Positions 17,587 to 25,517 of a stretch of 64,000 nt of DNA are shown here, in pieces. Origin of the DNA: CAWJPW01 sp963844845 (lineage in GTDB: Bacteria; Acidobacteriota; Thermoanaerobaculia; Thermoanaerobaculales; Sulfomarinibacteraceae); the NCBI GenBank assembly GCA_963844845.1, contig CAWJPW010000003.1:620001-684000 (forward strand), given 5' to 3'. Position numbers and translations under genes: made by a program. Every line of letters starts with the position of its first letter. The first letter of the stretch is position 1. Below the pieces are notes generated by a model, which was not told the DNA's origin, did no database searches, and saw only the letters and a program-made list of their open reading frames with translations.

Positions 17587-17695
17587 TGGCGGTTCCAGGT
17601 GTTTCCTTCCGCAGGGACGTGTGTCCGCCGGCTCGCGTAGAATCATCGCGGCGCTCGAGCCGCCTGCTGCGGCGGGCTCCAAGGAGGACGGAGGG

Positions 17696-19312
17696 ATGAC
17701 ACGTGGACGCGTGACGGCTGCTCTGCTGGCCGTGGCGGCGCTGGGGGCGCCGCCCGCCGACACCTGCACCAGCATCCTGGTGAGCCGGGGGGCGTCGGTC
17801 GACGGCTCCTGCATGATCACCTACAACTGCGACGGCGAGTTTCACCCGCACCTCACCTACGAGGCGGCGGCGGACCACGAGCCCGGCGAGACCATCGAGA
17901 TCACGAGCTGGCACGGCGAGGTCCGCGGCGTCATCCCGCAAGTGCCTCACACCTACGCGGTTGTGGGGCTCATGAACGAGCACCAGCTCGCCATCGGCGA
18001 GACCACCTTCGACGGCCGCGAGGAGCTCCGCAACCCCGACGGCCTGCTCAACTACTGGACCTTGATGCGACTGGCGCTGGAGCGAGCACGGACCGCCCGC
18101 GAGGCGGTCACCGTGATGACCTCGCTGGTGGACCAGTTCGGCTACGCCTCCACCGGCGAGAGCTTCTCCATCGCCGACCCGCAGGAGGCCTGGATCATGG
18201 AGATGATCGGCCCCGGTTCCGGCAGCAAGGGTGCCGTGTGGGCGGCGCGGCGGGTGCCGGACGGCTACGTCTCCTGCCACGCCAACCACGCGCGTCTCGG
18301 CGAGCTGCCCGACGACCCGGGCAACTGCCTGCACTCGGACGACGTGGTTTCCTTTGCGGTGGAGCGCGGCTACTACGATCCCGCATCGGGTGAGCCCTTC
18401 CGCTTCAACGATGCCTACGACCCGCCCACCCCGCAGCACCTGCGCTACTCCGAGTCGCGGGTGTGGAGCGTGTTCCGGCGGGCGGCGCCGTCGCTGGGGC
18501 TGAGCCCGGACTACCATCGGGGTGTAGTCGGGGCCGAGCGGTACCCGCTGTGGGTGAAGCCCGACACCAAATTGTCGGTGGCGGACGTCATGGCGCTCAT
18601 GCGCGATCACTACGAGGGCACGCCCTTCGACATGACCAAGGGGATCGACGCTGGTCCCTACGGCGATCCCAACCGCTGGCGCCCGATCACCTGGAAGTCC
18701 GGTGGCGGCGCCTACTCGTGGGACCGCCCGATCTCCACCCAGCAGACCGGCTTCTCCTTCGTGTCGCAGTCGCGTGCGGGGCTGCCCGATCCGGTGGGCG
18801 GGGTGCTCTGGTACGGCCTCGACGACACCTATACCTCGTGCTACGTGCCGCTGTACTGCGGTATCGACGCGATCCCGGAGTCGTACACGGTGGGCAGCTT
18901 GAAGGCGTTCTCGTGGGACTCGGCCTGGTGGGTCTTCAACTTCGTCGCCAACATCGCCAACCTCAAGTACCAGCCGATGGTGGCCGAGATCCGCGCGGTG
19001 CAGCAGGCCCTGGAGGGCGAGCTCCTAGCGCTCCAGCCGGCGGTGGAGAAAACAGCGGTGGAGCTGGCGTCAAGCGACCCGCAGCTCATGGTGCGCTTCC
19101 TCACCGACTACTCGGTGAGCCACGCCGAGATGGTGGTCAAGCGGTGGAAGGCGCTGGGCGAGCACCTCGTGACCAAGTACAACGACGGTTACGTGCAGGA
19201 CGAGAGCGGTCGATCCCGGGAGATCGGCTACCCGCAACAGTGGTTGGACCGCGTGGTGGGGGAGCGCGGCGACGACTACCGCCTGCCGGAGGGGCACACG
19301 CGGGCGCCGTAG
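17696..19312 (+). CDS. C69-family dipeptidase (PepD-like), exported
   Basis: 538 residues; ATG 17696 is preceded by AAGGAGGACGGAGGG. A short signal peptide (MTRGRVTAALLAVAALGAPP) precedes DTCTSILVSRGASVDGS, where Cys24 would become the N-terminal nucleophile after processing, as in C69 (Ntn-hydrolase) dipeptidases. Other family hallmarks are GLMNEHQLAIGETTF, ADPQEAWIMEMIG and VSCHANHARLGELP. Export implies periplasmic or extracellular peptide breakdown. Start and length are normal for the family. Longer in-frame sequence upstream belongs to the neighbouring gene's shadow. Confidence 0.9.
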   Translation: MTRGRVTAALLAVAALGAPPADTCTSILVSRGASVDGSCMITYNCDGEFHPHLTYEAAADHEPGETIEITSWHGEVRGVIPQVPHTYAVVGLMNEHQLAIGETTFDGREELRNPDGLLNYWTLMRLALERARTAREAVTVMTSLVDQFGYASTGESFSIADPQEAWIMEMIGPGSGSKGAVWAARRVPDGYVSCHANHARLGELPDDPGNCLHSDDVVSFAVERGYYDPASGEPFRFNDAYDPPTPQHLRYSESRVWSVFRRAAPSLGLSPDYHRGVVGAERYPLWVKPDTKLSVADVMALMRDHYEGTPFDMTKGIDAGPYGDPNRWRPITWKSGGGAYSWDRPISTQQTGFSFVSQSRAGLPDPVGGVLWYGLDDTYTSCYVPLYCGIDAIPESYTVGSLKAFSWDSAWWVFNFVANIANLKYQPMVAEIRAVQQALEGELLALQPAVEKTAVELASSDPQLMVRFLTDYSVSHAEMVVKRWKALGEHLVTKYNDGYVQDESGRSREIGYPQQWLDRVVGERGDDYRLPEGHTRAP

Positions 19313-19316
19313 GGGC

Positions 19317-19836
19317 GACAGCCCTCGGCCCCGGTCACGGTCCCGGCCCCTGCCAACGGCCCCGGCCCCGGTCGCGGCCCCGGCCCCGGTCCCGGCTCCG
19401 GCGCCGGCTCCCGATGCTCCCAACCCCGGCTCCCGGGCGGCGGCCGTGCCGCCGCCCGTCGGCGCGGGCCCGGGGGCGGCAGCGGCACGAGCCGGCGGAC
19501 GACAACGAGGGCCGCCCCCAAGCCCCAGCGCCGAGTCGCCTGCCTGGTCGTTCGGGGCCGGTACTCCGGGCGCTTCGGGCCGTGGGAGCCCCCCATGACG
19601 TTTCCCCCGAGCGCGCCACGACCGAGGAAGCGCTCCAGGGAGAACGTCATGGACGGCACGCCCGCCGGAGGACCCCTGCTCCGGGGTTGCCCCGGTCTCG
19701 GTCCCGGTCCCGGCCGCGGCCCCGGTCACCGCCGCGGCCCCGGCCCCGGTTCCGGCCCCGGCGCCGGTCCCGGTCCCGGTCCCTGCCAAGGGCCCCGGTC
19801 CCGGTAGCGGTCGCCGCCCCGGCTCCGGCGCCGGGT
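19317..19836. repeat. Degenerate GGCCCC/GGTCCC low-complexity runs
   Basis: Two blocks, 19325-19410 and 19680-19834, are built of degenerate hexamers (GGCCCC, GGTCCC, GGCGCC). The DNA between is GC-rich with no supported gene. Frames through the blocks give Gly-Pro or Ala-Gly-Thr repeats on every strand, which composition alone predicts. A similar run occurs at 39535-39615. Confidence 0.7.
19593..19652. repeat. 60-bp imperfect palindrome between GC-rich runs
   Basis: CCATGACGTT at 19593-19602 is an exact inverted copy of AACGTCATGG at 19643-19652. The flanking bases also pair partially (GAGCGC with GCGCTC). It could form a hairpin or be the remnant of a small repeat. Confidence 0.5.
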
Positions 19837-19870
19837 TGACGGCCTCGCTATATTTGGCTATATTGCCAAA
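19836..19870 (+). promoter_or_regulatory. arsR promoter with operator centred on the -10
   Basis: A -35 TTGACG (19836-19841), a 17-base spacer and a -10 TATATT (19859-19864) form a good sigma-70 promoter. The operator TTTGGC (19853-19858) - TATATT - GCCAAA (19865-19870) places the -10 exactly between its half-sites, as expected for an autorepressing ArsR/SmtB protein. The likely start of transcription is only 1-3 bases before the ATG. Confidence 0.8.
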
Positions 19871-19872
19871 CG

Positions 19873-20211
19873 ATGACGGCGAAGCGGCGGCTGAGCGGCG
19901 CCACCAGGGCGCAGATGGAGGCCAGGGCAAGGGTCCTCAAGGCCTTGGCGCACCCGAGCCGCCTCTTCATCGTCGATGAGCTGTCGCGCGGCGAGCGCTG
20001 CGTGTGCGAGCTCACCGAGATGATCGGCGCCGACGTGTCCACCGTCTCCAAACACCTGTCGCTGCTCAAGGCCGCCGGCGTGGTGATCGACGACAAGCGA
20101 GGCGCCCAGGTGTTCTACCGGTTGCGGGTGCCCTGTATCCTCAACTTCTTCGGCTGCGTCGAGGCGGTACTCGTGGAGACCGGGCACCGCGAGCTGATGG
20201 AGATCGTGTGA
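19873..20211 (+). CDS. arsR: ArsR/SmtB-family metalloregulator
   Basis: 112 residues. It is a winged helix-turn-helix protein: VLKALAHPSRLFIVDELSRG, then RCVCELTEMIGADVSTVSKHLSLLKAAGVV. The CVC pair in the helix before the recognition helix is the classical As(III)/Sb(III) site of ArsR; Cys residues near the C-terminus (CILNFFGC) could add ligands. It most likely represses itself and the downstream permease operon through the operators at 19853 and 20232, releasing on metalloid binding. With the start so close to the promoter, the mRNA would be nearly leaderless. A later in-frame ATG at 19915 is the alternative start. Confidence 0.9.
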   Translation: MTAKRRLSGATRAQMEARARVLKALAHPSRLFIVDELSRGERCVCELTEMIGADVSTVSKHLSLLKAAGVVIDDKRGAQVFYRLRVPCILNFFGCVEAVLVETGHRELMEIV

Positions 20212-20231
20212 CGCCCCTTTTTTGCCATGAA

Positions 20232-20249
20232 TTTGGCGGAATTGCCAAA
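20232..20249 (+). promoter_or_regulatory. Second ArsR-type operator
   Basis: TTTGGC-GGAATT-GCCAAA has the same half-sites and spacing as the site over the arsR promoter. It lies 21 bases after the arsR stop and 20 bases before the permease start, so ArsR may also control the permease separately or by roadblock. Confidence 0.75.
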
Positions 20250-20269
20250 TATCGTTCCGGAGGCCGCCG

Positions 20270-21574
20270 GTGATCGACTGGAAGCGTGAGTGGAAGCCCC
20301 TGGCCTGGATGCTGGCCGCCTTCGCGGTGTTTTTCTGGCTGCCGGTGGGGTGGCCGCGCTTCAACGGGGCGGTTACCGAGGCGTTGGCGCTGACGAAGTG
20401 GTACGCCCGCGAGCACGTACTCCTGTGCCTGGTGCCGGCCTTCTTCATCGCCGGGGCCATCGCCAGCTTCGTCAGCCAGGCCGCGGTGATGAAGTACCTG
20501 GGGCCGCGGGCGCCCAAGGCGGTGGCCTACGGGGTGGCTGCGGTGAGCGGGACGATCCTGGCAGTGTGCTCGTGCACGGTGCTGCCGCTCTTCGCCGGGA
20601 TCCACCAGATGGGGGCCGGGCTGGGTCCGGCCACCGCCTTCCTCTACTCGGGCCCGGCCATCAACGTCCTCGCCATCGTGCTCACCGCCAGCGTGCTGGG
20701 CATCAAGCTGGGGGCGGCGCGGGCGGTGGGGGCTGTGGTCTTCGCAGTGGTGGTGGGGGCCGCCATGGCGCTGGTGTTCCGGCGCTCCGAGCAGGAGCGG
20801 GCGGCAGCGGCGATGGCCATGCCTGAGCCGGAGAACGTGCGGCCCCTGAGCCAGACCGCGGCCTTCTTCGCCGCCCAGATTGTCATCCTCGTGTTCGCCA
20901 ACTGGGCTCGCCCCGAGGAACCGACGGGGTTGTGGTTCACGATCTTCCGGCTCAAGTGGTGGCTCACGGCGGCGGGCGCCGCCGGCCTCGGTCTCGTCCT
21001 GGTGCGCTGGTACGGCCTTGCCCGGCTCAAGGCGGCGGCGGTCGGGGTGGGAGTGGCCGTGGTGGCGCTAGCGGCGCCCGGCCACCCGGCGCTCGCATTC
21101 ACAGCCGGGGTGGTCGGCCTCTCGCTGGTGCTCGCGCGGGAGGACGGCGAGCTGGGCGAGTGGTTGGCGTCGTCGTGGGGCTATGCCAAGCAGATCCTGC
21201 CGCTGCTCCTCGGCGGAGTGCTGGTGGCCGGGCTGCTGCTCGGCCGGCCGGGCCAGGAGGGCCTGGTACCGTCCGCCTGGGTGGCGGCCGCGGTGGGCGG
21301 CAACGGCTTCGGCGCCACTCTGTTCGCGTCGCTGGCCGGGGCGCTCATGTACTTCGCCACCCTCACCGAGGTGCCCATCCTGCAGGGCCTCATCGGCGCC
21401 GGCATGGGTCCGGGGCCGGCGCTCGCCCTGCTCCTCGCCGGCCCGGCCCTCTCGCTTCCCAACATGATCGTCATCGCCAGCGTCATCGGCTGGAAGAAGA
21501 CCTCGGTGTACGTGGGACTGGTCGTCGCCATGGCGACCGTGACCGGTGTGATCTACGGAACTTTCATAGCCTAG
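20270..21574 (+). CDS. ArsP-like permease (UPF0718/DUF318 family)
   Basis: 434 residues from GTG 20270 with GGAGG six bases upstream. It has about ten hydrophobic helices. The conserved signature VCSCTVLPLFAGIHQMGAGLG and the second-half counterpart ATLTEVPILQGLIGAGMGPG are typical of the family containing ArsP, an efflux permease for trivalent organoarsenicals. The CxC pair in the first signature is the likely metalloid contact. Co-location with arsR and a small thioredoxin supports metalloid export, although some relatives are linked to other metals. It is encoded in an operon with 21585. Confidence 0.85.
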   Translation: MIDWKREWKPLAWMLAAFAVFFWLPVGWPRFNGAVTEALALTKWYAREHVLLCLVPAFFIAGAIASFVSQAAVMKYLGPRAPKAVAYGVAAVSGTILAVCSCTVLPLFAGIHQMGAGLGPATAFLYSGPAINVLAIVLTASVLGIKLGAARAVGAVVFAVVVGAAMALVFRRSEQERAAAAMAMPEPENVRPLSQTAAFFAAQIVILVFANWARPEEPTGLWFTIFRLKWWLTAAGAAGLGLVLVRWYGLARLKAAAVGVGVAVVALAAPGHPALAFTAGVVGLSLVLAREDGELGEWLASSWGYAKQILPLLLGGVLVAGLLLGRPGQEGLVPSAWVAAAVGGNGFGATLFASLAGALMYFATLTEVPILQGLIGAGMGPGPALALLLAGPALSLPNMIVIASVIGWKKTSVYVGLVVAMATVTGVIYGTFIA

Positions 21575-21584
21575 GAGGCGTGAC

Positions 21585-21818
21585 ATGAAGAAGCTCTTAG
21601 TGCTCGGCCCGGGCTGCCCACGCTGCGAGACGCTGACCCGGCTCACGCGGCAGGCGGCGGACGAGCTCGGAATCCAGTACGATCTTGAGAAGCTCGCCGA
21701 CGTCAAGCAGTTCCCCAAGTACGGCCTGATGCTAACCCCCGGGCTTGTGGTGGACGGTCAGCTCAAGGTCCAGGGCAAGGTGCCGACGCTGGACGAGCTC
21801 AAGCAGATGCTCGCCTAG
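21585..21818 (+). CDS. Mini-thioredoxin (thioredoxin_3 family)
   Basis: 77 residues; ATG 21585 lies 10 bases after the permease stop, with AGGAGG upstream. The active site is CPRC (LVLGPGCPRCETLTRLT) and the cis-Pro region is LTPGLVVDGQ. Length and motifs match the archaeal/bacterial TM0996-type small thioredoxins that commonly follow UPF0718 permeases. It is probably a cytoplasmic thiol-disulfide partner that reduces the permease, the regulator or the metalloid. Confidence 0.9.
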   Translation: MKKLLVLGPGCPRCETLTRLTRQAADELGIQYDLEKLADVKQFPKYGLMLTPGLVVDGQLKVQGKVPTLDELKQMLA

Positions 21819-21877
21819 GCCGGGGCTTTGCCGGCCCCGCGGCTGCCGGAGGCAGGTTTCCGCTGAAGGGGGGAAGT

Positions 21878-22639
21878 ATGAAGCTGGACGTTCGAATCGG
21901 AGTCGGCGCAGCCGCGGTCATGGTCGTGATCCTGGCGGTGGCAGGAGCGGCGACGAGCGCCGACGAGGCGCCGCTGACGGGCTCCGCGCTCCTCGCACGC
22001 GCGGAGGCCGCGGCCCACGCGCCGGTGGTACGGGTTGTGGACACCGTCTCGAGCCTGGGCCCGCTGGCGGCCGAGCCGCAGACGGTGACCCTGGCCGACC
22101 TGGTCCGCTTCCACGGGCATCCATGCGACGGCCTGTTGGTGGCCGCCGCCGGAATCGCCCACGGTCTCGACGCGCTGTTCCCGGACGGCGTTGTGGACCG
22201 CACCGATCTGGCAGTGGCGGTGAACCGCTCGGCCTGTTACGGCGACGTGGCCGCCTACCTCACGGGCGCCCGACACCGGTACGGCTCGCTGGTAGTGGAC
22301 CCGAAGCTGGGGGACGAGTGGATCGTGCACCGCCGCTCCACCGGCGCGACGGTGGCGGTGCGTCTGCGCCCGGGCGTGAAGCCGAAGGAGCTGCCAGCGC
22401 TGGAGGCGAAGCTGCGTGCCGCCCAGGGCTGCCCGCGCGATCTCACCGCCGAGGTGCAGCGGCTGCAGGCGGGCTTCGCGCTCGAGGTGTTGGCGCGACC
22501 GCCGGCGGAGGTCTTCACCGTCACCCGGCTCGAACGCTTCCCCTACGACGCCGGTGCCCCGCGCCCGGACACGGCCAAGGCGTCGTGCCCGGCGGTCACG
22601 GCCGGATCGGCGGCCGAGGACGTGACCCCGGCGCCCTGA
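21878..22639 (+). CDS. Exported FmdE-domain protein
   Basis: 253 residues; ATG 21878 is preceded by AAGGGGGGAAGT. A hydrophobic N-terminus (AAAVMVVILAVAGAATSADE) acts as a signal peptide or anchor. The FmdE-like domain starts TLADLVRFHGHPCDGLLVAA, followed by VAVNRSACYGDVAAYLTGAR. FmdE is named from formylmethanofuran dehydrogenase subunit E but occurs widely, often with zinc or molybdenum-related genes. Cys and His in HGHPC and Cys in RSACYG could bind metal. It follows the arsR-permease-thioredoxin genes by 60 bp on the same strand, which suggests a linked role in metal or metalloid handling. Its 3' end overlaps the convergent lipoprotein gene by 97 bp. Confidence 0.75.
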   Translation: MKLDVRIGVGAAAVMVVILAVAGAATSADEAPLTGSALLARAEAAAHAPVVRVVDTVSSLGPLAAEPQTVTLADLVRFHGHPCDGLLVAAAGIAHGLDALFPDGVVDRTDLAVAVNRSACYGDVAAYLTGARHRYGSLVVDPKLGDEWIVHRRSTGATVAVRLRPGVKPKELPALEAKLRAAQGCPRDLTAEVQRLQAGFALEVLARPPAEVFTVTRLERFPYDAGAPRPDTAKASCPAVTAGSAAEDVTPAP

Positions 22640-23298
22640 TCGTCGTTCCCGCCCGAGCCGGCGGTGGACCACCGCAGCGCCCAGCGCACGCTGCCCTGCC
22701 TCGCCGCGAGACGCTCAGCCGGCGGGGGGAGCGGCTGCGCGGAGCGGCCGTCGTCGGCGAGCTCGAAGCCGTCCGCGGTGATGAACCGGCCCTCGACCAC
22801 GACGAAGCGGGCGTTCTCGACGCCGTCGAGAAGATCGATGAGAGGGTTGTCGTCGGGGTCCATCTCCTCCACCGCGGCGAGGTCGAGCTCGAGGGTGATT
22901 CCCCACTCGTCAGGCCCGCTCACCACCTCGAATCGGGCAGGGAGCTTCAGGCCGTCGACGAGGCGGTGGCCGAGCTCCTCCAGCGAGTCGAAGCGGGCCT
23001 CGGTCCACACCACGAACGGCCGCTCGGAGCGCAGCACGCGCGTCACCGGCTCGCCGCCCAGGAGCGCCAAGCCCCGGGCGACGCCGTGGTCGCCGGCCGT
23101 GGCCGCGGCCAGCCAGTCGCACTCCTCGGCGTGCCGCTTGGCGGCGGCGCCTTGGTTGGAGTGCACGTCCTCCTCGAGCACCGTCCACACCACCGACCCG
23201 TCGGGCTCGAGGTAGAGGGTGTGGTGGGTGCTCTTGAGGATGCAGGCCGCCGCACCCAGTGCAAGCACGACAAGTAGAACGAGCTTCAGGCGCCTCAT
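22543..23298 (-). CDS. Putative lipoprotein
   Basis: 251 residues from ATG 23298 (GGAGGACGCG upstream). MRRLKLVLLVVLALGAAACI ends in the lipobox AAAC, so it is probably a membrane-anchored lipoprotein. It continues KSTHHTLYLEPDGSVVWTVL, with a mixed alpha/beta body and no domain I can name. The last ~40 residues (GAGVTSSAADPAVTAGHDAL) are low complexity and lie antisense to the end of the FmdE gene, so the C-terminus may be a recent extension. Function unknown. Confidence 0.7.
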   Translation of the reverse strand: MRRLKLVLLVVLALGAAACILKSTHHTLYLEPDGSVVWTVLEEDVHSNQGAAAKRHAEECDWLAAATAGDHGVARGLALLGGEPVTRVLRSERPFVVWTEARFDSLEELGHRLVDGLKLPARFEVVSGPDEWGITLELDLAAVEEMDPDDNPLIDLLDGVENARFVVVEGRFITADGFELADDGRSAQPLPPPAERLAARQGSVRWALRWSTAGSGGNDDQGAGVTSSAADPAVTAGHDALAVSGRGAPAS

Positions 23299-23400
23299 CG
23301 CGTCCTCCGGGTGGTACCTGCAGAGGAATCTGCGCTTTCCGTGCGGCCGCGTCAACCGCGTTCTCCGAGCGCGAGGAAGCGCGCTCGATACGATCCGGGT

Positions 23401-23650
23401 GGGGTTGGGGACGCCCCGTATCCTCACGGGGCAGAGGAAGAGCACCGCCTGCGGCCTGCGCTGGTGCAAGGTTGACCTCATCCGCCGCACGTCGGCGGCT
23501 GCCTGCCGCGAGGCCGGTGGCGACCTGGACCCGGTGTTGGGCCACGCCGCGCGGGGGGTCGGCGAGGAGCATTACGCCATGGCGACGCTGACAGGAATGC
23601 GCGAGACGGTAGGGGCCACCGCGAGGCGGCTGCTGGTGGATGCGGCTTGA
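23401..23650 (+). pseudogene. Tyrosine recombinase (integrase) C-terminal remnant
   Basis: The frame ending at 23650 reads LRWCKVDLIRRTSAAACREA, then GGDLDPVLGHAARGVGEEHY. This follows the HxLRRTxAT...EAG.DL..V..LLGH......YA pattern of tyrosine recombinase C-termini: catalytic Arg in LIRRT, the LGH box, and Tyr in EEHYA. The HxxR histidine is replaced (VDLIRR). Upstream there is no start or catalytic-domain sequence, so only a fragment remains. tRNA-Leu lies 1.7 kb downstream. Confidence 0.55.
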
Positions 23651-23787
23651 GTCCCGACCTGTAGTTGCCTAGCCTGATCTGGACCCTTCTCAGCGTGCCG
23701 GCACGATGGACGATCTCCCTCGGCGGAGGGCGCGCCGACGGCATGTGATGGCGAGGATCGGGTGAGGCGCGCCGGCTTCGCGGCAGC

Positions 23788-24930
23788 TCATGGCGAACCA
23801 GACACAACGACCCAGCCCCTCATGTCGCCCTCCTCAAAACCGCTGGCGAATAGCACCACATCGCTGTTGCAGGACAGGGCCGTACCGAAGTACCCATACC
23901 AGAAGCCCTGACCCGAGGCCACCGCAAGGATCGCTGTGCCGTCGTGGTGGAGCGCCATCGACGAGATCGTGCTGTTGTCCGGCCCTTCGTACGAAAACGA
24001 CTGTCCCCCATCGTCCGAAAAGTACACGCCTCCAACCTTGACGTCGCGAACCATCTCCCCGCCGAAGACCCGGTTGGGACAGCTCGGGTCCAGTAGGAGC
24101 GAGCTGCCGAAATCGAGCTGGTGCCCGGACCATGAGTCACCGGAGTCGTTGGAAGTGAAGAGGTAACTGTTTTCACGAAGGAAGTACACGGTTTGGGTCA
24201 GTGGATGGACCTCCAGGTTGAGTCCGTGTCCTTGGTCGGCAACTCCGGTGAGCGGTGTCATTTCCTCCCACGATGCGCCTCGGTCCTTCGAGCGCATGAC
24301 GACTGGATTGCCGATGTGAGATGAATCCTCGGTGGAGAAGAACCAGTAGCCGTTGATCGGATCTTCGGCGATGTCCCAGAAGTGATAGCCGTACTGCGAC
24401 TCCCAGACGATGTTGAACTGAAACGAGGCGTTGACGAAAACACCTTTGTAGATCCTCGCGCTGTGGAGCAACGAACCCAGCCCAACGACGATCGAGCCGT
24501 CGATGGCGCTGACGAGAATCGAGTCGATGAACGTCGGTGAGCCGGAAATCGAGGCCGGAAACGAGTGGAGAAGGTTCCACGTCTGCCCGGAATTTACCGA
24601 CCAGTAAAGATCCGACTCGGAGCTCGCGAAGACCAGGAACGACGCCCTCGGGTTGTAGGCTACGGCGCCGACGTTGCCGGAGAGGTGTTGCTCCCAGGTG
24701 TTGCTGTTGTCTCTCGTGATGTACAGTCCGCCACTCCGACTGGTGACGTACCACAGCCTTTCGTCGAGCGGGTCGATGAGAACCTCCTTGATGCTCGTGT
24801 CTCCCAAAGGAGCTGCGAGGGGTAGCCACGCCTGCTGGACATCGCCAGGGGCCGCGTCAAGCGGCGCCGAGACTCCGAGGGCCACCGCGACCGAACAGGC
24901 GGCGAACGTCACGAGCATCCTTGTCTTCAA
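23788..24930 (-). CDS. Secreted BNR/sortilin-like repeat protein with tail
   Basis: 380 residues. TTG 24930 is chosen because GGAGG sits five bases upstream and it yields a compact signal peptide (MKTRMLVTFAACSVAVALGV); an in-frame GTG at 24948 is the alternative. The body has repeated Asp-box/BNR-type strands (YITRDNSNTWEQHL; YWSVNSGQTWNLL; RSKDRGASWEEM; FTSNDSGDSWSGHQ; YFSDDGGQSFSYEG), forming a beta-propeller as in sialidase/sortilin/YCF48-like proteins. The C-terminus ASGFEEGDMRGWVVVSGSP is a variant of the DGFE tail. Codon use is visibly less GC-rich than its neighbours, suggesting later acquisition. Confidence 0.8.
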   Translation of the reverse strand: MKTRMLVTFAACSVAVALGVSAPLDAAPGDVQQAWLPLAAPLGDTSIKEVLIDPLDERLWYVTSRSGGLYITRDNSNTWEQHLSGNVGAVAYNPRASFLVFASSESDLYWSVNSGQTWNLLHSFPASISGSPTFIDSILVSAIDGSIVVGLGSLLHSARIYKGVFVNASFQFNIVWESQYGYHFWDIAEDPINGYWFFSTEDSSHIGNPVVMRSKDRGASWEEMTPLTGVADQGHGLNLEVHPLTQTVYFLRENSYLFTSNDSGDSWSGHQLDFGSSLLLDPSCPNRVFGGEMVRDVKVGGVYFSDDGGQSFSYEGPDNSTISSMALHHDGTAILAVASGQGFWYGYFGTALSCNSDVVLFASGFEEGDMRGWVVVSGSP

Positions 24931-24961
24931 GAGATCCTCCAACCTCACTCTACACCGCCTC

Positions 24962-25123
24962 GTGTCCTGTTTGGGAAGTCCTATGTGCTAGTCGCGCAGC
25001 CAGCGTGGTTCCTGGCAAGACGCGACGACGAAGTCGTAGCAACGCTACTTCGAGGAAGAGCAACGCAGCCAGGGGCCGCGATGACACGCGAAGAGTCCGT
25101 AGGGATTTTCCAAACAGGACACT
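24962..25123 (+). repeat. 162-bp palindromic element, copy 4 (intact)
   Basis: Termini GTGTCCTGTTTGGGAAGTCC and GATTTTCCAAACAGGACACT. It has the same orientation as copy 3 with few substitutions, and lies about 30 bases upstream of the BNR gene start, so it may overlap that gene's promoter region. Confidence 0.9.
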
Positions 25124-25332
25124 AGGCCCAGAACAGGCTTTCGCGCCGGTTCTGGGCCTCGAGCTCCCGCACCCGGCCGGATGGCGCGTTCGGGTCTGAT
25201 GCCACCGCATCACTTCGCCACGTCGTCACCAGGTGACGGCAGGGCGGAGCGCCTCGCAGCCTGGCGACGGGCCTGCAGAGCACACTCTTCACCCTTGACT
25301 CTTCACTCTTTACCGGGAGGGGGGAGGGGGCT

Positions 25333-25419
<87 letters not shown>

Positions 25420-25517
25420 ACGCGCGGGTCATAGTAGGAAGGTGGGCCGGCACTGTCAAGCCGCAGCGAGACGGAGTACCCTCGGCCCCCAGCCCGTTTC
25501 CAGGTGACGGAGGACCG

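Noticed and set aside
19070..19930. Gly-Pro/Ala-Gly-Thr repeat proteins in the GGCCCC runs
   Set aside because: Every frame on both strands gives such repeats, so composition explains them; no start signals.
25270..25330. CRISPR-like short repeats
   Set aside because: The repeated heptads are degenerate, unspaced and have no cas genes or uniform spacers.
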